DNA from: Pyrenophora tritici-repentis
Taxonomy: Eukaryota > Ascomycota > Dothideomycetes > Pleosporales > Pleosporaceae
Assembly: GCF_003171515.1 (NCBI RefSeq)
Contig: NC_089390.1
Coordinates: 6,386,001-6,450,000 of the forward strand
Direction of reading: 5' to 3'
Length of the DNA stretch: 64,000 bases
The notes beneath the pieces were generated by a model. It was not told where the DNA came from, ran no database searches, and was given only the letters and a program-made list of their open reading frames with translations. Below, piece by piece: positions 42,529 to 54,903 of this stretch. The position numbers were made by a program, and so were the translations under genes. Numbering within the stretch: position 1 is the first letter of the stretch; every line of letters starts with the position of its first letter.

Positions 42529-43290
42529 TTGCTACAAAAGGTCTTAAGGTGAGAGTCACTGTGAGGTCGGTCCGCCTGGTGAGGAAGCTATCATGAGTTG
42601 CTGTTGCTGTACTACCAACAAAAGTATCTAGCGACGTCATCCAATCATAGTAAGCCCGTACGCTGTAGGCGCCTGCAAGCCTCATGGACAGGCGATGTTT
42701 TTTTAGAAGCAAATGCATATGCATATCAAACCGTGAAGGCCGATGCACGCCTTTCAGGCTGTCTCGAACGCGGCAAGTGTCACGTCTGATTGCCCAAGCA
42801 CCTTACCCGCCGCCACCCTTACGGACGTCAGTGTACTGACCAATGTATTGGTGACCATGTAGAAGGACACGGCAGCTGTGAATGTCAGCCTTGACGCATG
42901 TCCCCTAGTCGTGTTGTAGGTTGCCACCGGCCGCGGCTTCTGGGCACCTGAGTAAGAAACGCTCGGTGAATTTTGTGGCCAGCGATTGTTTTCGCCTCTT
43001 GCGGTTGGACCCGACACATGATAAATGGGTTCGCCCCTGCACTGCCCTGGACCGCTCCTTCACACCCAGCTTTACCGCTTTACCGTCTCTCACCCGTCGT
43101 CAGAGGTATGTGAAGCGTGGCGGAGGCGCCATCCGCTGATACGCCGCACTTGCTTTCTTTGGACCCCCCGCTAACTAACTAACCGCCTTGCCTGTGCAGA
43201 CATCCCACTTCAACTCTTCAACACCAACTCTCTCTACCGCAACAACCGCGACCCCGAAGCACACAATACCCACACTCCCACACAGTAGCC
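42529..43290. promoter_or_regulatory. Upstream region of UBC4
   Basis: 762 bp; the last 100 bp (CTTCAACTCTTCAACACC and on) are the C/T/A-rich leader common before fungal housekeeping genes. No other gene seen. Confidence 0.5.
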
Positions 43291-44109
<819 letters not shown>

Positions 44110-44518
44110 ACAAGCATACGTGAGAAAGCGACAGGGCATGGTTTCGTTAGGATGCGACAGACGACAAGAAGAATGTGTGAGGGCGGTCGGTTATCAAGAG
44201 CATACCTTTGACGGTATGATGGATGATGGGAGTTTTCTACACTACAGCATGCATGCTGGAGGGGTTCTATAGTACTTGCTATCATCACTCTTAGCAGAAC
44301 AGGCTTATTTCTCTTCCTGTCCTTATTCTTGACTGCAATGGTTGCCATCAGCTAACCAACAAGTCACACATCCCTGCATACGTCAAGAGTTTTCGAGTCC
44401 ATATGTAATTACATTCGATCAATGAGGAGATGCGACTCTATGGCATACCATGTGCTTTACAAGGTGATATTGTTACATGTCGTGGCTTGTTATAGCTTTT
44501 TGCCGTGGCGAGAAGAGA
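44110..44518. other. Intergenic between convergent genes
   Basis: 409 bp with the 3' ends of UBC4 (+) and the poly(A) polymerase gene (-). Nothing else recognised. Confidence 0.6.
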
Positions 44519-46565
44519 TCATGGTCTCTCTACATTGTTTTCTGCTTGAGCTGTGGCATTCTCAGCGGAGCCCTGCCCTGGTTGCTGACTACCATCTGCT
44601 ACTGCTCTGACTGCAGACACGTCTGAAGAAGGCGGTATGGTAGCCTTCTCCTCGGACAACGTCGTCTTTTGTGCCTCTGTTTGCAAGACTTCTTCCATCA
44701 CCTTCGCAGGCTCCTGGGGTCCTTCATTTTGTCCCTCCCTTGCCATTGTTTGAGGCATTTTTTTATCCTCAGTATGTACAGCGACTTCCTGCTTCTTTTC
44801 TACAACCCGATCCGCTTCCCTAATCGCTTTTGCTGTCTGAGCAAGTGATACCCGCGTTTGCTTAGACAGGTGCTGACCGTAGTTTTCGAGTTTTTCGCGA
44901 CGCCGAAGGTTGAGCATATACGAGGTGCCGACGAGAGGTGTGAGCAGGGAGATGCGTGTATTCTGCTTCACATCTTGTGCCAGAGTTCTATGTAGATGCG
45001 CAAACGTGGCTTGGACGTGCTTGATGGCTATGCCTTTACGGCCGAGATCGTTCGTTGGGTCGGCAGGATCGCGGAGGCAGAGCATGTAATCGGGGAGGGG
45101 CTTTATCTCTCCATTCTGAGCGAATGTTAGCAAACTGAAAACATGACTGTCATTAGGTCAATTTACCTTGATCTGGACGTTGGCTGTATCGGTGCGTACA
45201 GGGTACGCTATCTTGTCGAAGTATTCGACAGGTTTAAGTGAGACACCCTTTGTTTTCGTGTCAAACTTAGCCCAGAACTCGAGGAAGTTCATGAGAGCCC
45301 CAGCAGCATCATTCCGCGGATGCGGCATATGCTTGATACTGGCCACTACCATCATGAACAGCGAGTATGATCCAAAGCCTCCCCGAAAGACGTCCGACAG
45401 ACCGCGAACGTTGAGAATGGTCTTGATGACACAAAACAGCTTCTGTAGGTAGGGTATCTCCTGCATGTACTTTGCCATTATCTCTCTCGATAACCACGTA
45501 TCGTTTGCCAAAACAATCTGGACATCGAGGCCTGATCGTTGGTCTTGCGCGACGATGAGGGGGTATCGAGCGTGACGGAGCGCAGTTAGAATGTAGTATC
45601 CTTTTTTCTTGAAAACTTTGTAGAACAAATCCCTTAGCGTCGCTACACATTTTCTCCTCTCGTCTTCCGGGGGTGGCCATATCGCTAGCTTAGGGTCCTC
45701 TACCTGGCGTTGGCTGCGCAACCGGAAGTCGATGTCTGATGTAGGAAGAGCGAGGCCAGTTGTTTGTGACCCGAAGACATCTATGTGATGCTTGGGTACT
45801 CGTTCTAGTACGTGATTTCGCACTTGGTCGATGACGTGTTTTCGAGCATTCTGTTCGTGTTGAGTTGGTCTAGAGTATTTGTAGAATTTATCGATTTCCA
45901 TGTCAAGTCTAGCAGATCTTGTTAGTGTGCGACTTCGGTCCAAATGGTCTGAATTGTAAGTACCTATTCATGCCTGAAGTGACCCTTTCCCGATCTACGC
46001 ACCACGGCAAGCAGCTCTCCTTGATGAGCGTAGTCGGTACTATGGGCATCACGGCAACACCCTCGTACTCCTTGGACTCACTGAACGCCCGCCTCGTCTT
46101 GGCCAGCAGCTTCTCTGGACCAGTAAGCGACTGTTCTCGATTGTCCTTCTGCGCACGACTGTTTTTCGCGACCGATGCTTCCTGCTTGGAGCCTAGGAAT
46201 CGGCCTTTGACTGTGGTCATCCTCCTCACCGGCAGTTTCTTTGGTGACGTTGTGCTCGTTCCCTTTGCTGGCTTCGTACTCGGGTTTTCTGCTGGCTCCC
46301 CGCTTGGTTGTACGGCGACATGTCCGCCCTCATTGTTTGCTTGTTGGGAGCCATTGGTCCCTCCGGGCTCTATGAGCGTTTCCTTGGTATTTGCATCATC
46401 GAAATTGGCACTGGTGCCAGCTTGTGCTGCTTCTGTCACTGTGGAAAGCAGACGTTGACGAGGGGTGGTCGGCAAGCTGGAGAGGACGAAGTGATGCCAT
46501 AACACAGCCGACGGGGCATAGCGGTTATGGGCGCGACATATTAGGCGCGTATGGGAGGGTTGCAT
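44519..46565 (-). CDS. Non-canonical poly(A) polymerase-like nucleotidyltransferase, probably mitochondrial
   Basis: Three exons, 46565-45964, 45908-45167 and 45115-44519; 646 residues. The DNA polymerase beta-like nucleotidyltransferase core starts about 205: DVFGSQTTGLALPTSDIDFR (244-263) has the Gly-Ser and the DxD of the metal site, and SGLDVQIVL supplies the third Asp. A PAP-associated region follows (LLNFLEFW-like: MNFLEFWAKFDTK, PVEYFDKIAYPV). Members add nucleotides to RNA 3' ends (Trf4, Cid1, mitochondrial PAPs). The start at 46565 gives an N-terminus rich in Arg, His and Ser without acidic residues up to about 45 (MQPSHTRLICRAHNRYAP, then PRQRLLSTV), which suggests a mitochondrial presequence. 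The last 130 residues are Gln/Glu/Lys-rich and disordered. Confidence 0.85.
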
Positions 46566-47528
46566 GAGGACGCCTGTAATGGCGACAACTCGCGACACAA
46601 TCCAGGTGGTGGTGGTTTTGCTCACTGTGCATGCATGCATGCATGGTTCTTCGCGATATAAAGTGCCAAGCATCTAGTCTACTTTGAGCTACAGCGGAGA
46701 AAAGAGAGACCCCCGCGGCCATGCTGAACTGCCAATTGCTCTACTGGCGGGCCCGCCTTTGGCATATGCTAATGTTGGAACGTCAGATGCGCTGTCTCAA
46801 TGTGAAATGGCATGTGTGAAAACGCCAAATTGCGAACTTTATGTTGCGGCAGGCCTAGGCGCCAGAGGCCGTCCACGTCGGTCCACTTGCGGCACATGCT
46901 CAAGAGGCCCACACGCTCGTCCGATATGAGAGTCGGCTGACATCATGTTGACAGTCTCAACAAAACTTCGCAGAGCGGTCAGTGAGCGAAGCGCGTGGAA
47001 GGTCGACGAGATTGTAGGCGGCGCTGCTAGCCAGCTGCCAACCTTGTTGCAGAAAGCCCGAGCTGTTGCTGTTCGGTTCCCAACGTCACAGCAATGCTTA
47101 GTGGGGCATGAACTATCCCACCACACGGCCAGCTTTTCTTCCCCCATTGCCCTCCTTGGGCTTCTATGAGCTTCTTGACACACATCCCGTCTTCTCAGTC
47201 TTCTCTTTGAGCCTACACCCTTCGTTTTAGGCAGCTACAATTCCTCCAGCTTTTGTGACAGCTTAGCGCAAGACGCTTGGTACGTACTGCCCCTGCCTGT
47301 AGCTCCTTCTCCAGCACCCTCCAACAAGAGAGCAGCAGCAGCAGCAGCAGCTCTACCTACCAAGTGAGATTCGACACTCACTCTATACTGGTCTGTGCCT
47401 ACACATAGTGATGCGCTATTTTCCAACCACCTAACCTTCCATGCCTTTGACTGCCATTCTATTCTCTTCGCCTACAAGTATCTAACGCGTTCATGTAGTG
47501 CGACGCATACACTTAGCCTGCGTGAGCC
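46566..47528. promoter_or_regulatory. Divergent upstream region, poly(A) polymerase / trehalose gene
   Basis: 963 bp between opposite start codons. A palindromic GCAT repeat occurs at about 46628-46645, and an AGC microsatellite (about 7 units) at 47330-47351 in the likely 5' leader of the trehalose gene. No coding gene recognised. Confidence 0.55.
47330..47351. repeat. (AGC)n microsatellite
   Basis: About seven AGC units in the leader region of the trehalose-6-phosphate phosphatase gene. Confidence 0.9.
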
Positions 47529-50523
47529 ATGGCCCCTCCTACGGATGACAAAACCGAAAGGCCTCAACTCGAATCCCGCATCAGCGCACATCCTGCCCTT
47601 CATCCCGATGTGACCAATGTACCCGTCACGCCCGGCGTCCACCTCTCAGGCAAGACGGCCTACTTCGACGAGAAAAACACAAAGAACACCAACAACCTAC
47701 CCTTTGATCCAGAGACTGCCACACCTGGGCCCTCGTGGAGCGCTAACTCGTATTTCTCGAACCAACAGAGAGCCGATCATGCAAGCGCGTCCACTGAGCA
47801 GGCAGCAGGTGCGCAGAGCGGCGAGGAAGCCCATGGTAAGTTGAAGAACACTCAAGGCCTTGACGGCACGCATGATCTAGCAGACTTGGACCCGCGCGCC
47901 GCGCATCCTGGGCTCAATCTGAGTGGCCGTGTCATCAGCGCAACTTTCGCTATTCCCTACACCATCGGCTACTCGCCAGGCAACGACTGGGAGCTGGATC
48001 CGCGACGAGGGACTTCTGCTTTGTTTGATTCCTTCTCTTACCTAGCCTCGAGCTCGTCTCCATGGAATCATACCCTTGTAGGCTGGACGGGCGAGATCTC
48101 ACATGCAAAGACTGCCTCAGTTGTAGCGGCTACACAGGCGCCTATGAACAAGGCTGCAGCGCCTATTCCTGTGGATCCCAAGCGTCCGGCCCAGGCAGCG
48201 CAGGCTCCCAATGGCTTCCGTATCGGCCCCCAGGATCGAGCACGATTAGAGAAACAGCTCGAACGTGACCACGGTGGCAAGATCGTACCAGTTTGGCTGG
48301 TCGATGAGGTGGATGATGGGAAAGATGAATACATATTGAAGAACCAAAGTCACTGGCGGACATACGCTGAACACGAGCTCTACACTCTCTTCCACTACAA
48401 GCAGAACGAACCAGCCGATGGCCGCGCTGCACGGAAGTCGTGGGCAGACTATTACCGTATGAACAAGCTATTCGCGGATAGGATCCTCGAAATCTACAAC
48501 CCCGGTGACATTGTTATGGTCCACGACTTCTACCTGATGCTACTGCCAAGTTTACTCCGCCAACGCCTTCCAAACATCTATATCGGTTTCTACCTTCATA
48601 TCCCATTTCCCAGCAGCGAGTTCTACAGATGCCTGAGCAGACGAAAAGAGATTCTCGAGGGCGTACTGGGTGCCAATATGATTGGTTTCCAGTCATACAG
48701 CTACTCGCGACACTTCTCATCTTGTTGCACTCGAATATTGGGCTTTGACTCCTCTTCGGAAGGCGTCGATGCCTATGGTGCCCACGTAGCTGTTGATGTC
48801 TTTCCCATCGGCATCAACGCTGTATCAACGCAACGACAGGCCTTTGGCGACCCAGAAATCGACGAGAAACTCAAAGGAATCCGAGAGATGTACGCAGGCA
48901 AGAAGCTCATCGTGGGTCGCGACAGGTTAGATGCTGTTCGTGGAGTTGTCCAGAAACTCCAGGCGTTCCAGCTGTTTCTTGAGAAGTACCCAGAGTGGCA
49001 CGGAAAAGTTGTTCTCATTCAAGTTACCAGTCCTAGCGGCGTTCACACCGATAGAAGCGATGGTGCGCAAGAAAAGGTGGTCAACAAGATCTCGGATCTA
49101 GCGGCGAAGATCAACGGCACTTATGGTACACTGGACTTTACACCTGTTCGCCACTTTCCCCAGTACCTTTCTCGCGAAGAGTACTTTGCCTTACTTCGGA
49201 TTGCAGACATCGGACTCATTACCAGTGTACGTGACGGTATGAACACGACAAGTATGGAATACATCATTTGCCAGAAGGATAATCACGGCCCACTCATTCT
49301 CTCCGAATTCTCCGGTACATCGAGCTCTCTAGGCAGTGCCAGGCACATCAACCCCTGGGATATGGGTGGAGTGGCTGATGCGATTCACGATGCTCTGAAT
49401 CAGAGTGACGAAGAACGCGCAAAGTACCACGCAGAACTTTACAAGCATGTTGTAGAGAACAATGTACAGGCTTGGACGAACAACTACCTGAAGAGCCTGA
49501 TGACGAATCTAGCATCCTTTGACCAGTCGTTTGCTACACCAGCTCTGGACCGGGCTAAGCTCCTCTTCCAATATCGGCAGGCTACCAAGCGACTATTCAT
49601 GTTCGACTATGACGGCACTCTAACACCAATCGTCAAAGATCCTTCGGCAGCGATCCCGTCTGACCGAGTCATTCGAACTCTCAAGACTCTAGCAGCAGAC
49701 CCTACCAATGCCGTATGGATTATCAGTGGTAGAGATCAGGCTTTCTTAGACGAATGGATGGGCCACATTCCTGAGCTTGGCCTTAGTGCTGAGCATGGCA
49801 GCTTTATGCGGCATCCGCGCAGTCAGGACTGGGAGAACCTGACTGAGACAACCGATATGAGCTGGCAGAGCGAAGTTCTTGACGTTTTCCAACATTACAC
49901 AGAGAGGACTCAAGGTAAGCTGGAGCCAACCCCACTCCAAGGAAATAATGCTAACAAGTATATAGGCTCCTTTGTCGAGCGCAAGAAGATCGCATTGACC
50001 TGGCACTACCGGCGAGCTGATCCCGAGTATGGCGCCTTTCAAGCGCGAGAATGTCAAAAGCAGCTCGAGAGGACTGTCGCTAAGAAACACGATGTTGAGG
50101 TCATGACTGGCAAAGCCAACCTTGAGGTGCGCCCAAGGTTTGTCAACAAGGGCGAGATTGCAAAGAGGCTTGTACAGGAATATGGCGAAGGTACTGGTAA
50201 CGCACCCGAGTTTGTGCTTTGCATGGGCGATGACTTTACAGATGAAGGTTAGTGTCTCACTTCCAAATCTTCAGTTCACTCGCTAATCATTTGCAGACAT
50301 GTTCCGCTCGCTGCGACAGTCCAAACTACCGACAGATCATGTCTTCTCGGTCACTGTTGGCGCCAGCTCGAAACAAACATTGGCAAGCTGGCATCTAGTC
50401 GAACCTTCGGATGTTATCTCTGTGATTTCATTGCTGAATGGTTCAGCTGATGCAGGTAATGTTGGTGCAATTGCAGTCGTCGACGGGACCGTTCCTGAGT
50501 CTCGGCTAGTGGCAGGCCAGTAG
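47529..50523 (+). CDS. TPS2: Trehalose-6-phosphate phosphatase (with GT20 synthase-like domain)
   Basis: Exons probably 47529-47835, 47881-49914, 49966-50247 and 50297-50523, 949 residues; with the first intron retained, 964. The first 110 residues are disordered. A GT20 trehalose-6-phosphate-synthase-like domain follows (HPGLNLSGRVISATF, VMVHDFYLMLLPSLLR, YLHIPFPSSEFYR, ITSVRDGMNTTSMEYI). The C-terminal HAD phosphatase begins at FMFDYDGTLTP (about residue 690 counted without splicing), with the DxDxT nucleophile motif, IISGRDQAFLDEW, LSAEHGSF and LCMGDDFTDE. The enzyme removes phosphate from trehalose-6-phosphate in the cytosolic TPS complex, giving trehalose for stress tolerance. An intact DxDxT points to the Tps2 subunit, not a regulatory Tsl1-type one. 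Confidence 0.93.
47836..47880 (+). other. TPS2: Probable 45-nt stop-free intron in TPS2
   Basis: Donor GTAAGT, branch-like CTTGAC, acceptor TCTAG; length is a multiple of three and there is no stop, so an ORF caller reads through it. Confidence 0.6.
49915..49965 (+). other. TPS2: 51-nt stop-free intron in TPS2
   Basis: Donor GTAAGC, branch GCTAAC, acceptor ATATAG. Splicing gives TQGSFVERKKIALTWHYR, which fits the phosphatase family; retention would insert 17 residues. Confidence 0.85.
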
Positions 50524-51525
50524 ATGTACGACGCTGACATGTAACATGATGGATGCTTTCTAACGATCAAGTCCCTATATTAAATCCAATGTTTAGCTCA
50601 GGAAAGCCATTGGCCCTCCATAAAGCACAATCTTCTTTTCCAAATGGCAATGTCTATGTCTTTCAGTTTGTGATGTTGCTTTATCTCAAATATCACAAGT
50701 TGCCCCTGGAGCGAGCTTCGTTGCCAAGCTAGTGGAGTCGGCACATTTTGGGCTTTGAGCCTGACATCCCTGCACCACGTGAGCAAATGACTCGGTAGCC
50801 GGATGACCTTCCTAAGTTGACACCAGCGTCTTGGGAATACGGGACGTCAGAAACATTGCGTAATATTTCATGTCCACTGGTTCGCAGCGATTCTTGGAGA
50901 AGCGGGAAGGTTATCTAATTCCCGCAGCAGAGGTCTAGCTAGCAAGCTAGGGAATAATAACAGTACCAGTACGACGATTCCGCGACACCGGCAGTATAAC
51001 TCTTCTAGGTTTGGTCCGTTTGAGCCTATCGGATTAACTAGACTCTTTTGATACGACCTAGGCTTCGAGAACTGCCAATGCAGATGAAACCTGTAACGCC
51101 TAGCATTTGTCCCGCCCCAACGACGGTACCCGGGGGTTTTCCTTCGCTCTGGACCGGAACTACTACCGCTGTCGTTGGACCCGTCTTTTACCAGCCATTC
51201 CGCTCCTTTCTACCTATCCCCTTCCCCTCCCGCGCTGGAACCATTACACTCGTTTTCAAACTACTCTCAGAAGCAAAACATCTGGAAAAAGCAATCTTAC
51301 TCAAGTGAAGCGCTTAATAAGGACGCGAATACATTGCGTGTATCTATTTACAACCCGATACCTCATCTGCATCATCCGTACAGGGACCTAGCTTTTTCAC
51401 ACATTGCGACATTACACTTGTGCCATATCTACGAGACACCTCGCCGCTTGGTACTACTCCAACATTACACGAAAAATTCTCGGCACGCGGCTCATCCTAC
51501 CCAAACCAACTTTACACAAGACACC
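50524..51525. other. Intergenic, 1 kb
   Basis: 3' flank of TPS2 and promoter plus C/T-rich leader of the small gene at 51526. No other gene seen. Confidence 0.55.
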
Positions 51526-51848
51526 ATGGGTCTCATTGAGAAAATGCAAGCTCGTAGGTCCTACCTCGCTTCATCACCCTGGCCCTGGTGCCTTACTGCC
51601 CTGTGATCATCAATTGACATAATTGCTTTTCTCTAGGCCTAGAGCTCTACCGTCTCGAACAGCGCTACACTCGCCGCGAAAAGCGCACGACGTTCATCAG
51701 CGCTGCCCACTACGTCGACGGCGAATACATCTATGGTTCTGCGCCTCCTTCGGCAAAGTCTACCAACTCGGCCGGTAGCAAGCGCTTCAGTGTCATGCCT
51801 TCGATACGTATAAAGGAGCTGGCGCGCACCGGCACTGGGCGGTCATAG
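51526..51848 (+). CDS. Small conserved fungal protein, 79 residues
   Basis: Two exons, 51526-51553 and 51637-51848, with an 83-nt intron. It starts MGLIEKMQARLELYRLEQRY, continues TRREKRTTFISAAHYVDGEY, and ends in a Ser/Thr-rich tail with FSVMPSIRIKELARTG. I recall similar short proteins of this type in many ascomycetes, with no assigned function. No signal peptide or membrane segment. The basic, amphipathic first half may form a helix. Exon 1 codes for only nine residues and a base, so ORF-only methods miss the gene. The leader from about 51100 is long and C/T-rich, which suggests strong expression (inference). Confidence 0.82.
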
Positions 51849-54800
51849 ACTACCTGTTTGAATGAGCTGAAGGCTGTTGCGCTGTAACCATCAACAATAA
51901 ATGGTTGTCTGGTCCAGGGGTGACCGGCTTGAGAACAACAAAACGCCGGAGCCGGGAGTGTCCAATACAGGAGACACATTGTACGACCGATGATGCGCTA
52001 CACGCCATGTTTCTGCTACTCGAGGTCGCACACAACAAAAGTTGGGCGCATGTTAGGAGTGGAATGAGGCAAAATAACCCAGCCTCACCACTATAACTAG
52101 CCCAGGCCGTGCACAAAAACAAAACAAATCACCAACGCAACGACATTTACGGCAGAAACATACCATTAACGACGCATACCGAAAACAAAGGGAACGGTCG
52201 TAAAGGGGACAAGAACTTTTGACTTTGACGTCGATATGTTTTTACACACTTGACATACAAGCTTAACTATTTCTTATTATTATCTTTCGACACTTTCCTT
52301 TCCTGGATGAACATGTATTCATGGCATGTTGCGCAACTATCGAGAATACCCTTGTTTTTTTGCTTTTGCTTTTTCTACTCAGGCTGAGATGCTAGTCATC
52401 GTAGTTCAGCAGTCTACACGAATCTACATATTGAATAAAAACTTGTAAAACTACAACACCGTTCTTGATGCTTCGATTTGCTGGTGCTGGTGCTTGCTCA
52501 CTATGTAGCTCACCTCTTTTCGTCTTGTACGTAATGTGCACGCTCAGCGCCTTCTGCCTGATGCAAAGCGGATCTACTGATCGGAGCTTATGCCGTCATG
52601 TGCGCTTCTATGGATTGACGTATGCCAAGCGTAGACTAAGCGTAGAGATGGTCTGGTTGCGCTAATGGATATCTACGTTAGTATTGCTATAAGCTTGCAC
52701 AAGTTCTCAGTATAACGTGACATAACATGTGTGCATCTCATGCCCGCATGTGACTTGATCGTCCAGATTTACAAGTCGCGTTGCACGTATGTCGTATCGC
52801 TCCCGGACTGTGTGAGCATTAATTATGTATACAACGCACGGTGTTTCCGTCGTTTCTCACGTGGGAAGTCGAGGGATGGTTGTAGAATGAGGACAAGGAG
52901 AAGAGGTAATTACCGACCATCCTCTTGGAAATGCGGGAGAGAAAAGCGTGGTCGAGTCCAGGGTGGGTCCCATGCGTATAACACTGTATATGCTTGTCGC
53001 GACTACGGCTCGTGCTTTAGCTGGCATCCTGTACCGTACCTTCCTGTTCCAATACTGCAATGTGGCCAGGTCTTCACGCCTTCTCCACTTCAAGAGAACA
53101 TGGAAAACTCGATCCACGGTACACTGTCTCTTCCCTGTGTTCTATAATGTTTATTGTCTAAGTTGCTTGGAGTATGGGCATGATTGTAGTGCGTTATCGT
53201 GGTTACGCTAAAGATGGAGGCTTCTTCTCGTTGTTGTCGCTGTTGATATCATGAAAACATGAAAGAAGCAGGAAGGAGCCATGCTGTAAGTGAAAGAACC
53301 TACCACCGCTCTTTCCTCTTCTTATAGTCTTAGACTGCATACGTACCTGAGCGTTGGGCATCACTCACCGGCACCTGCATTCCACCGGCCCGGTCTTAGT
53401 GAACAACCTCACCGTCACTATTTCCATATCACAGATTAGGAAGGATGCCAGCGTGGAAGTTGTGAGATGTGGCATTTACGCTCTTTCCCTTGATAAGCGC
53501 AGATCGCTGAGTCGCCATACATACAGCAGGCACACTATTAATTTCGGTACTCTCCACTCTTGTGACTTCATATCCATCAGCGAAGCGTCTACTGCATAAT
53601 CAAATGTGGCTGCCCACATCATCTCTTCTTCCTGATCGACGGGGAATATATCCGACTTCGTCGTTCTTAAACACGTGTCTCTGTATCCTCTACCGTGGAC
53701 GTGGATATGTTTAATCTGAACCTGGGGGGCCTCCACTGCTATTGGCCGCATATCCTGCTTCTCTTTCTCCGCCCCCAGTTCACCTTTCCATCTACTCATA
53801 CGCAATGCTGTAGGTGGCGGCTATCGGGGAGAAGGAAACAATGCAGTTCGATCAAGTATTGCGTATCCAGCCTGCCCGCTTGCTTCCCTCTGCGTTGGCA
53901 CCGACTGTCACCCAGTGAGGCGATATACCAGGTTTGAATTGACCAGGGGGCAACAAGAGCCAAGGGCGATCAATCAAGTGCGGCTATGGCGGTCCCTTCG
54001 GTATCTCCGCCAGAAACTTGTATACTGCTGTAGATTATCTTACTCACCCCTTAGGCAAGGAACTCCGCCCTTTGCTCTATTTGCTTGGCTGTGCGACGTG
54101 TTCGAAGGATGATGCAGATCACAGTCAGTCTCACTTTTGCCACTTGCTCGGCCTTACTTACTACTACTTTTCGGGTACAAGCGCGACTTCCTACTAGGCT
54201 AAACTTGAGTGACGTACGGCTCAAGATGCCGCCTCGAGTTACATCACTAACTTCTGCAAGTATGAAGTGTCATTGCAAGCGTAGGGATGCTGGAAATTGT
54301 GTAGTAGAGACTGGCAATGGGCTGGTGATAACGCCGATCAATTTGTAAAAAGGTGAACGCAGCCATGTAACTGGCGATTGGAGAGTCGCCGCGAGGCAAC
54401 TACGTACGCGCATGCGGCCCAGATCTCACCCGCATTGCATACAACACGCTAGTGGACTACCGCCATGAGTATGCGCTGCTAGCAGTGGGGAGCGGGGGAG
54501 GCTTCCTATTACAAGCACAAGACCGAGAATATGAGGGGTGATAGGCTGGAAATCGAAGACGCAAAGTTAAAGCCATGTATTGGGTAATCTGCGGGTATCT
54601 TTCGATTGGGTATCTCTCGATCTATAGGTATCTCTGCGCAGAAAAAGGTAAAGCTCGTCTCGAAATTCCATTTTGGTCAGCTGCCATGGCCACGGCCTTG
54701 GATGAGCAAAATATCGAACAGTAGGCAATTCTGTAAAGAAAAAAATGTTACAAATGACCATCTTCTGTAAACGCCTTGACGACCGAACGCCGTCTATCAA

Positions 54801-54903
54801 TATTATGCCCCTAGGTGGTTGAGTTCGTAAAAGTCGTTGTATTTTGTGTTTGTGTCGCAAGTGCATACATGCAAGGTTGCAACCTTGACGCTGCGTCGTT
54901 GCA
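51849..54903. other. Gene-free block, 3.1 kb
   Basis: 3' flanks of the small gene (+) and the permease gene (-) plus about 2 kb with no recognisable gene, RNA or transposon. Open frames are short (up to 161 codons) and overlap on both strands. Confidence 0.5.
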
